Source: Anaerolineae bacterium
GTDB taxonomy: Bacteria; Chloroflexota; Anaerolineae; Aggregatilineales; Phototrophicaceae
Direction: 5' to 3'
NCBI GenBank assembly: GCA_020849765.1
Contig: JADLAY010000056.1
Span: 1-35,340 of the forward strand
DNA: 35,340 nt
How positions within the stretch are numbered: position 1 is the first letter of the stretch; the number at the start of each line of letters is the position of its first letter. A model generated the notes under the pieces. That model was not told the origin of the DNA and did not search any database. It worked only from the letters and a program-made list of their open reading frames with translations. The position numbers were made by a program, and so were the translations under genes. Positions 7,681 to 14,539 of this stretch are shown piece by piece.

Positions 7681-8934
7681 CTACTCGAAGTGCGCCATCC
7701 AGGCGTCCTGCGCCGTGGTCAGGAACTCGTCCAACGTCATGTCGCCATCCAGGTAGAGCTGGAAGGGTTCTTCGAACTCGCGCATCAGGGTTTCCGCAAC
7801 CGGCAGGCCCACGAATTCGTTGGCCAGCGTACCGGTCTGGAAGACCTCGAACGCGGCGGCGAACAGCGGATCGGACTCGACGTAGTCCGGCGTGCTGTTG
7901 ACGTTGCCGGGGAAGGCGTGAGCGATGGAGGAGAGCTGCGAGTTGACGTCAGCGCTCATCAGGTACTCGACCAGCTTCCAGGCTTCGGCCTTGTGTTCGC
8001 TGTTTTCAGCGACACCGATGCCCCAGGACGCATACGGCAGACCGCGAGGGCCATCGTAGCCTTCAGCCGCCGGCAGGGCCGTAATCGCGAAGTTGAGTTC
8101 CGGGTTGCGTTCGCGGATCAGGTTGATGTGCGCCAGCGAGTCGACCATCATGCCGACGCGACCGTTGGTGAACTCTTCCACCTTGTCCTGCTCGTGCATG
8201 GCGAAGGCACCGGGTGCCACGACGCCCGCATCCCACAGGCTCTTGATGTATTCCATGGCGCTGCTGACTTCATCGTTGCCGACGAGGTTCGGCTGGCCAT
8301 CGGCCATCATGCTGCCGCCGGTCGCCCAGACCCACGACATCACGTCGTTCTGGATGCCGTTCGGCTGTTCAGTCGACAGAGGGAGCACCCAACCGTAAAC
8401 GTTGTTGTCAGGATTGGTCAGGGCTGCGGCTGCTGCGGCGAATTCGTCGCGCGTGGTCGGCGGGTTCTCGATACCGGCCGCTTCCATCAGGTCGAGGTTG
8501 ACAAAGACGGGATAGACGAAGTTGACGACCGGGATCATGTAGGTCGCGCCATTCAGTTGAATCTGTGCGGCCAGTTCGCTGCCATCATATCCAGCTTCGC
8601 TCATCATGTCAGTCAGGCTGGCGAGCGCGCCCTGCTTGACAAAGTCGCTCACCCACGCGCCATCCAGACCCACAACGTCTGCCATCGTGCCCGTGGCTGC
8701 ACCGGCAACGATCTGATCGCGGGTTGTCGAGTACGGGCCGCTGATCAGTTCAACGGTAATGCCAGGATTCTGCGCTTCGAATTCGTCCATCAGGGCGCGG
8801 AAGGAGCCTTCCGGCAGTTCCGGTTCCCACCACTGGGAGAATTCCAGCGTCACAGAATCTTGCGCCAAGGCGGCGCCGCCCACCACAAGTAACATGGCTA
8901 CCATCAACAATAGACTGATAGTCTTGTGCTTCAT
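7681..8934 (-). CDS. Extracellular sugar-binding protein of CUT1 ABC importer (family 1)
   Basis: The product is 417 residues from ATG 8934, chosen because AGGAG lies 7 bases upstream and the protein then begins with a regular signal peptide (MKHKTISLLLMVAMLLVVGG, ending AALAQD). The mature protein has the family 1 solute-binding pattern: VTLEFSQWWEPELPEGSFRA, then FEAQNPGITVELISGPYS, a GRVGMMVDSLAHI segment and WKLVEYLMSADV. It binds an oligosaccharide or similar solute and hands it to the two permeases encoded next. It has no lipobox cysteine, so membrane attachment is not obvious. The RpiR regulator gene lies just upstream on the same strand. Confidence 0.93.
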   Translation of the reverse strand: MKHKTISLLLMVAMLLVVGGAALAQDSVTLEFSQWWEPELPEGSFRALMDEFEAQNPGITVELISGPYSTTRDQIVAGAATGTMADVVGLDGAWVSDFVKQGALASLTDMMSEAGYDGSELAAQIQLNGATYMIPVVNFVYPVFVNLDLMEAAGIENPPTTRDEFAAAAAALTNPDNNVYGWVLPLSTEQPNGIQNDVMSWVWATGGSMMADGQPNLVGNDEVSSAMEYIKSLWDAGVVAPGAFAMHEQDKVEEFTNGRVGMMVDSLAHINLIRERNPELNFAITALPAAEGYDGPRGLPYASWGIGVAENSEHKAEAWKLVEYLMSADVNSQLSSIAHAFPGNVNSTPDYVESDPLFAAAFEVFQTGTLANEFVGLPVAETLMREFEEPFQLYLDGDMTLDEFLTTAQDAWMAHFE

Positions 8935-9050
8935 TTCAATCTCCTGGAAGATGCTCATATACAGCGAACCTTCAAAAACAATGTCCCTCGTACAGGGCAG
9001 TTCCGTATCCTCATCTCTCTATATGCAATCTCCTTTTTCAGCCTTCAAAC

Positions 9051-9914
9051 TCAATACTTGCGATGTTCGGTCGCGCGAGTTGTCTTGGAGACAGCCTGCA
9101 TCATCGCGTCCGATTGCTCTACACAGATGCCGACGTAGACGGCCTCTGTTAGCGCCAGCATTGCCAGGTTGGAGTCCAACCGTTCCTCGCGAAAATGGCT
9201 GATTCGCGTGGCGGTGAACAAACACAGGTCGCCGTAACGGGTGAGCGGCGCCTCGGAATGATTGGTGATGCAAATCGTGCGCGCGCCGCCGCGTTTGGCC
9301 AGTTCGAGCGCGTGCACCGTGTCGATTGACGTGCCGGTGTGTGAGATGCCGACCGCGACATCTTGCGGCGATGCCAGCGTGGCGTACATCTCCTGGAGCG
9401 TCGGGTCGATGGAGAAGCGGCACCACAGCCCGATCTTGGTCAACCGGAAGTTGAGATCCATCGCGATCGGGATCGAGTTGCCGGAGGCGAACAGGACGAT
9501 CTGGCGCGCATTGCACAGCGCCTTGATCGCCGCTTCCAGGACTTCCTCATCCAGAATGCGGATGGTGTCTTCGAGCGAGCGCAGGCCCAGCGTCATCGCT
9601 TTTTGCACCGCGGTCGCGGGCTTGTCGTCCGGCATCATGTCTTCGTGAACGATCTGGTTGGGCGAAATGATGTCCTCGGCCAGCCGGATCTTGAGCGCAT
9701 GGAAGCCGGAATAGCCCAGCGACTGCGCGAAGCGGACGATGCTCGCTTCGCTGACACCCGCGCGCGCGCCCAACTCGGTAATGTTGAGATTGATCGTCTC
9801 TTGTGGCGAGTTCAGGATGAACTCCGCAATCTTCTGATTGGCCCCTTTGAGCTTCGGTAACGCATCAGAAATAACCGATAGGGAACCACGATCGTGATTC
9901 AGGTGTCTTTTCAT
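9051..9914 (-). CDS. RpiR/MurR family transcriptional regulator
   Basis: The 287-residue protein has an N-terminal RpiR helix-turn-helix (residues about 10-85: LKGANQKIAEFILNSPQETI, LNITELGARAGVSEASIVRF, AQSLGYSGFHALKIRL). A C-terminal SIS sugar-phosphate-binding domain follows (QIVLFASGNSIPIAMDLNFR, VAVGISHTGTSIDTV, RTICITNHSEAPLTRYGD). Such proteins sense sugar phosphates and control sugar genes. It heads the importer/aldolase/kinase set on the same strand, with 116 bases to the binding-protein gene. Its promoter overlaps an imperfectly spaced TGAAA...TTTCA palindrome, so autoregulation is likely. Its effector might be the product of the kinase encoded downstream, which is inference. Confidence 0.95.
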   Translation of the reverse strand: MKRHLNHDRGSLSVISDALPKLKGANQKIAEFILNSPQETINLNITELGARAGVSEASIVRFAQSLGYSGFHALKIRLAEDIISPNQIVHEDMMPDDKPATAVQKAMTLGLRSLEDTIRILDEEVLEAAIKALCNARQIVLFASGNSIPIAMDLNFRLTKIGLWCRFSIDPTLQEMYATLASPQDVAVGISHTGTSIDTVHALELAKRGGARTICITNHSEAPLTRYGDLCLFTATRISHFREERLDSNLAMLALTEAVYVGICVEQSDAMMQAVSKTTRATEHRKY

Positions 9915-9932
9915 GAAGGTAAAGCGCCAATA

Positions 9933-9947
9933 TGAAACTTATTTTCA
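9933..9947. promoter_or_regulatory. RpiR-type operator TGAAA-N5-TTTCA
   Basis: On the minus strand TGAAA-ATAAG-TTTCA is a 15-bp palindrome just downstream of the -10 box of the RpiR gene. RpiR/MurR regulators commonly bind palindromes of the GAAA...TTTC type. A repressor here would block promoter clearance. Confidence 0.6.
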
Positions 9948-9948
9948 C

Positions 9949-9977
9949 AATATGACTCCGAATGAAAGAAATGTCAA
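9949..9977 (-). promoter_or_regulatory. Promoter of the RpiR-led sugar operon (TTGACA-17-CATATT)
   Basis: A consensus -35 box TTGACA (9972-9977, minus strand) and a -10 box CATATT (9949-9954) are separated by exactly 17 bases. The operator-like palindrome follows directly. This probably drives the whole 9914-to-2643 gene set. Confidence 0.65.
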
Positions 9978-10001
9978 CAAATGATTGTGCAGGTTGAACA
10001 A

Positions 10002-10260
10002 AATCCTGGCGTATCCGTTGGCAAACCGCGTATGGAGAGCCTCGGCGGCCCAGGATTGCAGGATACGAGGGCTTAATTGGCGGGCGCGTTCGGCAGCGGA
10101 GCGACCCTCGGCGTATCTGTTCACCTATCCATGAAAAGGTCGGGGTCGGACGCCAAGAATGGCGTCCCTACGAATCGTTCCGTAGGGACGCGCAAACGAA
10201 GTCACCGAAGGTAACGGCGCGTCCGTCGTTTTCACAAACCATGTTTCGGATGAATCAATA
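10002..10260. repeat. Intergenic repeat modules between RpiR and Rieske genes
   Basis: The gap 9915-10279 has no credible gene. Besides the promoter it holds an 8-bp long-range stem (AATCCTGG 10002-10009, CCAGGATT 10050-10057), and GGCGTCCCTACG facing CGTAGGGACGC. It also has a third module in which 8-bp arms GGACGCGC (10186-10193) and GCGCGTCC (10217-10224) enclose a core with ACCGAAGG (10204-10211). In reverse orientation the stretch resembles the repeat near 22540-22620 (shared GTGAAAAC-GGACG core). An apparent 94-residue reading frame over it is repeat-derived. Confidence 0.55.
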
Positions 10261-10279
10261 CAGGTAGACCGCAAGTAGC

Positions 10280-10801
10280 TCAGGAGTTGCTCGCGGGGGC
10301 GGTGCCGGGCGCGTAGGTGAAGTCGGTCGCGGCGACGCTCGCCCGCTCGATTCGGGTTGCGGTATCGACCTGCACCTGCCCCGACTCGTCGATCAGGATC
10401 GGCAGGCACAGCAGCGGGCGCGGCGCGGGCGGGCTGAGCACGTCACCGACGCGCGTGAAGCGCGATCCGTGACATGGACAGTGGAAGCGCTCCTCGTCGG
10501 CGTTCCAGAGCACGGTGCAGCCGAGATGCGGGCAGTGGCTGGAGAGCGCCAGGAAGCCGCCGTCGTCCGCGCGTAATAGATAGAAGCGCCCGTGCTCGAA
10601 CAGCGTCAGCGTGCCGGGTGCGAAGTCGTCCACCTGCCCGGCGTTGACGACGACTGCCGCCTCGCCGGCGTCGCTCCGCGAGGACAGGAAGCGCAGGCCG
10701 ATGAAACCGCCCGTACCCAGGGCGAGCGCGCCGCTGGCCCGCCAGATCCACGCCAGCAGGTCGCGCCGTGAGAGTCGATCGGAGCGCGGCTCGCCGGTCA
10801 T
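10280..10801 (-). CDS. Rieske iron-sulfur protein of a b6-type quinol oxidase complex
   Basis: The product is 173 residues from ATG 10801, whose ATGA overlaps the stop of the cytochrome b gene; an upstream start at 10834 would overlap that gene further. SRRDLLAW at residues 11-18 is a twin-arginine type export signal, followed by a membrane anchor (about 22-38). The [2Fe-2S] site is complete: C90-P-H92-LG-C95 and C108-P-C110-H111-GS, with C95 and C110 placed for the family's disulfide. It should take electrons from quinol at the cytochrome b and pass them to a c-type cytochrome. The likely acceptors are among the multihaem proteins encoded divergently, since no cytochrome f or c1 gene is present. 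Confidence 0.95.
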   Translation of the reverse strand: MTGEPRSDRLSRRDLLAWIWRASGALALGTGGFIGLRFLSSRSDAGEAAVVVNAGQVDDFAPGTLTLFEHGRFYLLRADDGGFLALSSHCPHLGCTVLWNADEERFHCPCHGSRFTRVGDVLSPPAPRPLLCLPILIDESGQVQVDTATRIERASVAATDFTYAPGTAPASNS

Positions 10802-12174
10802 GCGAACACCTGCCATGGCCACATCAACTGCCAATCGACGCCGCGAAACAGGTTGCCGATGGCGGTCAGCGTCAGCAAGATCGCGAGCACGAGCGTGAAA
10901 CGCGCCATGCGCACCTCGGACGGCGTCGCGCCGCGCGCCCGCAGCCAGCGCCCATAACCCCAGATGCCGAGCAGAGCCACGGCCAGCGGCAGCCAGCCGT
11001 CGCGCATGAGCGGGTCCATCTGCGGCAAGACGTCCGCCAGATTGCCAACCTCGTCGAGCAGCACCAGTGCCGTCGTCGCGGCGACGCCGACCAGCAGGCT
11101 GTGGACGATCAGCCGCCTGCCCTGGCGCGAGCGAAACCAGATGCCCGTGGTGGTGCTATCGTCGTCCGGGCGGGTGAAGGGCAGCGCGACCAGACCGAGC
11201 GCCGTCAGGCCGGGGATGATGACCGCGCCGACCAGCGGATGCACGTGGAGCAGCAGCTCCTGCAACCCGGCGAAATACCAGGCGGCCTTCATCGGGTTCG
11301 GCGGGTGCGTCGGATCGGCGGCTGCCAGCAGCGGCGCATCCACCAGCGAGGCCCAGGCGAGGATCAGCGTGACGGCGACCAGCGCCGCGACGATCTCGAT
11401 GCCGACGAGCGACGGATTGCTGGCGACGAGCCGCGACCGGGGCGCGCCCTCGGTTTCGCTCAACGCGCGCGGGATCGACAGTTTGTCTTTGCGCACGCGC
11501 CAGATGTGAAAGGCGAGCAGGGTCACGAACAGCAGCGGCAGCAGCAGGATGTGCAGCGCGTAGACGTTGCGCAGTGTGACCGCGCCGATCTCGCTCCCGC
11601 CGACGAGCAGCTCGCGTAAGCCGTCGCCGATCACGGGCACGTAGCCGACGAGGCCCGACAGCACCGTCGCCGCCCAATACGACAGCTGATCCCACGGCAG
11701 TACGTAACCGCTGAAGCTCGCCAGCATGACGCCCAGCAGCAGCAGCAGACCGAACAGCCAGTTGAGGCGGCGCGGCTCGCGAAACGCTGCTGTGTAGAAG
11801 ACGCGCAGCAGGTGCAGGACGACGACGACCAGCAGCAGATTGCCGCACCAGTGATGCAGGTTGCGGATCAACTGGCCGAACCAGACGTCCGTTTGCAGAT
11901 GGACGATGCTGGCGTAGGCTTCGGCGGGCGACGGCGTGTAGACGAAGGCCAGCAGCAGGCCGGTGCCCGCCAGCAGCAGGAAGAGCAGGATGCCAAGGCC
12001 GCCGAGGCCATAGGTGTAGGTGAAGCGCAGTGTGCGCTCCGGCACGCGCGCCGGATGCAGGTGCTGGATCAGGCCGGGCAGTGCCAGCGGGCGTGGACGG
12101 GAATCATCGGCCAGGCGGGCGGATGCGGGAGTGGAACGCTCTGTGTCGAGCGGCGCGCGGTGAAGGGAGGTCAT
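10798..12174 (-). CDS. Cytochrome b (b6-type with subunit-IV-like C-terminal part)
   Basis: The product is 458 residues from ATG 12174; a start at 12204 adds ten residues and neither has a clear ribosome site. Four haem-ligand histidines are at 107 and 121 (NLHHW, VLHLL) and 208 and 223 (ALHIL, AFHIW). The 14 and 15 residue spacings match cytochrome b6 rather than mitochondrial cytochrome b. SGYVLPWDQLSYW and the C-terminal NPMKAAWYFAGLQELLLHVH correspond to the quinol-site helix and the PEWY region of subunit IV, so N- and C-terminal halves are fused. It is translationally coupled to the Rieske gene. It probably oxidises menaquinol in the membrane. Redox partners are inferred from the divergent cytochrome genes. 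Confidence 0.94.
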   Translation of the reverse strand: MTSLHRAPLDTERSTPASARLADDSRPRPLALPGLIQHLHPARVPERTLRFTYTYGLGGLGILLFLLLAGTGLLLAFVYTPSPAEAYASIVHLQTDVWFGQLIRNLHHWCGNLLLVVVVLHLLRVFYTAAFREPRRLNWLFGLLLLLGVMLASFSGYVLPWDQLSYWAATVLSGLVGYVPVIGDGLRELLVGGSEIGAVTLRNVYALHILLLPLLFVTLLAFHIWRVRKDKLSIPRALSETEGAPRSRLVASNPSLVGIEIVAALVAVTLILAWASLVDAPLLAAADPTHPPNPMKAAWYFAGLQELLLHVHPLVGAVIIPGLTALGLVALPFTRPDDDSTTTGIWFRSRQGRRLIVHSLLVGVAATTALVLLDEVGNLADVLPQMDPLMRDGWLPLAVALLGIWGYGRWLRARGATPSEVRMARFTLVLAILLTLTAIGNLFRGVDWQLMWPWQVFA

Positions 12175-12258
12175 AGCGAGTACATCATCCAGATGAGGCT
12201 GCACAGTGAATTGAGCACATGGTACATTGCTCGTTTTGCATTACCAAAGCCAACGACC

Positions 12259-12368
12259 GCCGGATGGTCAACCATCCGGCTAACGTTGCGTCCCGTAAAC
12301 GGGACTGCCAGCGCTTCTGCAGCCCGGTTCACCGGGCGTAACCTTAGCCAGGGCATTGATGCCCTGGC
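12259..12368. repeat. Symmetric array of four hairpins
   Basis: Four perfect hairpins with 2-base loops follow each other: 12259-12280 (10-bp stem), 12290-12305 (7 bp), 12322-12337 (7 bp) and 12347-12368 (10 bp). Spacers are 9, 16 and 9 bases, so the lengths read 22-9-16-16-16-9-22, symmetrical about the middle. Stem sequences all differ. The array lies in the divergent gap 12175-12889 between the cytochrome b and multihaem cytochrome genes. Confidence 0.7.
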
Positions 12369-12631
12369 GGGGCTTGCTGCTTCAACCTTGTTCATCAACC
12401 GATTGCTCCACGTCCCATTCGAAGCAATCCACCGAGTCTACCAGAGGCCGTCGCCCGCGAAAATCGTTTCGTGACATCCTTCACAAGGCCGCGCCTGGGC
12501 GTCAGCGTCGTTCCGTGTCGAATATCACCCTATCTCATGCCGAATATCACAATCGGGACGGCGCTCATTCGCAAAGAATACCCGCCTGTATAAGCTAGGG
12601 AAGCCAAAGAAGCGCTGCGTGAAGAGTAACG

Positions 12632-12684
12632 AGGTGATGAGGAAGAGTGTGCGATAGTGTGCTCAGTGCTCAGTTCACAGTACA
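12632..12684. repeat. GGTGATGAGGA / GTGCTCAGTGCTCAGT low-complexity repeat
   Basis: GAGGTGATGAGGA followed by GTGCTCAGTGCTCAGT (12659-12674) recurs, with the parts reordered, near 35041-35103. The second part also recurs near 22413. It lies upstream of the multihaem cytochrome operon and has no coding signs. Confidence 0.5.
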
Positions 12685-12726
12685 CGGTGCGGGGATACAG
12701 TGTTCCGATGGAAAAGTTAAATCGGG

Positions 12727-12753
12727 TTGACATGATCGGCGCTTTGATATGCT
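12727..12753 (+). promoter_or_regulatory. Possible promoter of the multihaem cytochrome operon
   Basis: TTGACA (12727-12732) is a consensus -35 box. The best -10 candidate, TATGCT (12748-12753), is only 15 bases away, shorter than ideal. It is the only good -35 element facing the cytochrome genes. Confidence 0.35.
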
Positions 12754-12769
12754 GTTTTCCAGCACGGAT

Positions 12770-12832
12770 AGGGCGTGCGACCGAAGGAAGTCCCCGTGGG
12801 GCCCTGCCCGTGCGCTTGATAAGGTGAGCCGC
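12770..12832. repeat. Core-in-palindrome repeat with GGAAGTCC
   Basis: GGGC (12771-12774) and GCCC (12800-12803) flank a core with GCGACCGAAGGAAGTCCC that is also found in the repeat at 22620. The following TGCGCTTGATAAGGTGAGCC matches 35258-35277 except for two bases. This repeat lies in the upstream extension of the cytochrome reading frame, which argues for the later start at 12890. Confidence 0.6.
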
Positions 12833-12889
12833 ACGCCATTACGCTGCGATGTCCTATGCGCTGAATGTGGAGTGGCACAGTTTTTGATC

Positions 12890-14539
12890 ATGAAGAAGCG
12901 ATGGGTCGTCATAGTTGGGCTGCTCGCCGTCGCTGCTGTGGCGCTGGCGCTTGGTCTGCTGGCGCTGCGCGACACGAAGCTCGTGCAGGGCCTGGTGCAG
13001 GATGCAAACGGCCCCGTGCCCGGCGCGGTCGTCCGCGTGCAGGGCGATAACACAGCCGTGACGACGGACGCGGCAGGGCGCTTCGGGCTGCTCGTCGCGG
13101 CGGATGCGGGGGACGCCGACATCACCGCCTGGGCGCCGGGCTATTTCGTCGGCTCCGCCCACGGCCTGAGCGAAAGTGGTTTCGCGCTGATCGACCTCGT
13201 GCGCTACCCGACGACCGACAACCTCGATTACAACTGGTTCTCGCACGAGGGGGCGCAAGGGTCGCTGAGCTGCTCGCACTGTATGCCGTGCTACGACGAG
13301 TGGCGGGCCGATGCGCACTCGCTGGCCGCCATCAACCCGCGCTTCCTGAGCCTGTACAACGGCACGACGCTCACCGGCCAGCCCGGCACACCGACGACCT
13401 ACGCCTTCGACGCCGATCTGGGCATCGACGTGCCGGTCGCGCCGTCGCAGGGGCAGGATGGCGTCGGCCCCGGCTTGCGGCTCGACTTTCCCGATCTGGG
13501 CGGCAACTGCGCGACCTGCCACATGCCCGGCGCGGCGGCCAGGGAGGGCGGCGCTTATCACGTCGACATCCAGACCGCCTCCGGCATCGACCTGGAGGGC
13601 GTCTTCTGCGAGTTCTGTCACAAAGTCGGCGACGTGCGCCTGGACGCGAACCAGATGCCGGATCAATCGCTGCCCGGCGTGCTCTCGATGCAGCTCTACC
13701 GCCCGGAAGCCGACCAGCAGATCTTCTTCGGCAACTTCGACGATGTGACGCGCCGCGTCAGCTACCTGCCGCTGATCGAGGAGAGCGCCTTCTGCGCGTC
13801 CTGTCATTTCGGCAGCTTCTGGGGTACCGTCGCCTACAACTCGTATGGCGAATGGCTCGATAGCCCCTACAGCGGGCCGGAGATCGGGCAGACGTGCCAG
13901 GACTGCCACATGCCCGCCGTCGACTATGACTACTTCGTCTACCCCGAACAGGGCGGGCTGATCCGCGACTCCGAGCGCATCTTCAGCCACCGGATGCCCG
14001 GCGCCAGCGATGCCGATCTGCTGCACAGCGCCGCGACGCTGACGGTGACGACCCAGCGCGAGGGTGACCGGCTGCGTGTTCACGTGCGCGTCGCCAACAC
14101 CGGCGCCGGGCATCACCTTCCGACCGATAACCCGCTGCGCAACATGATCCTGCTGGTCACGGCGACCGACGCTGACGGCCAGCCGCTGGCGCTGGCGAGC
14201 GGGCCGACCATCTCGCAGTGGGGCGGCGTCGGCGACCCGGCGCAGGGCCATTATGCCGGGCTGCCGGGCGTCCTCTACGCCAAAATCCTGGCCGATTTCT
14301 ATACCGGCGAAACGCCCAGTTATACCTACTGGCGTCAGACGCGCCTCGTCAGCGATAATCGTATCCCGGCGTTCGGCGCTGACGAAACGACCTACGAATT
14401 CACCCTGCCCGCCGATGCGGGCGCGGTGACGGTCGATGCTCAATTATGGCTGCGCCGCGCCTTTCAGGAGTTGATGGACCTCAAGCACTGGAACACGCCC
14501 GACATGCTCATGTCCCAAGAGACGGTGACCGTCGAATGA
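12890..14539 (+). CDS. Multihaem c-type cytochrome with N-terminal carboxypeptidase-regulatory-like domain
   Basis: The product is 549 residues from ATG 12890. Residues 5-26 form a membrane anchor or signal. Residues about 30-105 resemble a CarboxypepD_reg beta-sandwich (VQGLVQDANGPVPGAVVRVQ, TTDAAGRFGLLV). Next comes a cytochrome c554-like region with four CXXCH sites (207-211, 240-244, 302-306, 336-340). A fifth site reads CSHCM (128-132) followed by PCYDEW, where the family normally has CXXCH before the tyrosine-Asp-Glu-Trp segment. The C-terminal domain contains NTGAGHHLPTD, seen in other periplasmic multihaem cytochromes. It is the first gene of a four-gene rightward set and overlaps the next by ATGA. 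A role as electron acceptor or exporter for the b6-Rieske complex is inferred. Confidence 0.9.
   Translation: MKKRWVVIVGLLAVAAVALALGLLALRDTKLVQGLVQDANGPVPGAVVRVQGDNTAVTTDAAGRFGLLVAADAGDADITAWAPGYFVGSAHGLSESGFALIDLVRYPTTDNLDYNWFSHEGAQGSLSCSHCMPCYDEWRADAHSLAAINPRFLSLYNGTTLTGQPGTPTTYAFDADLGIDVPVAPSQGQDGVGPGLRLDFPDLGGNCATCHMPGAAAREGGAYHVDIQTASGIDLEGVFCEFCHKVGDVRLDANQMPDQSLPGVLSMQLYRPEADQQIFFGNFDDVTRRVSYLPLIEESAFCASCHFGSFWGTVAYNSYGEWLDSPYSGPEIGQTCQDCHMPAVDYDYFVYPEQGGLIRDSERIFSHRMPGASDADLLHSAATLTVTTQREGDRLRVHVRVANTGAGHHLPTDNPLRNMILLVTATDADGQPLALASGPTISQWGGVGDPAQGHYAGLPGVLYAKILADFYTGETPSYTYWRQTRLVSDNRIPAFGADETTYEFTLPADAGAVTVDAQLWLRRAFQELMDLKHWNTPDMLMSQETVTVE

Noticed and set aside
10125..10409. Small frame containing ETWFVKTTD, and a similar one at 22384-22713 containing EMWFVKTAD
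   Set aside because: The similarity comes from the same intergenic repeat at both places; the frames end in different, repeat-derived sequence and the first overlaps the Rieske gene.
12259..12368. Possible CRISPR array because of regularly spaced palindromes
   Set aside because: The hairpin sequences differ from each other and the spacers are 9-16 bases; there is no constant repeat and no cas gene.
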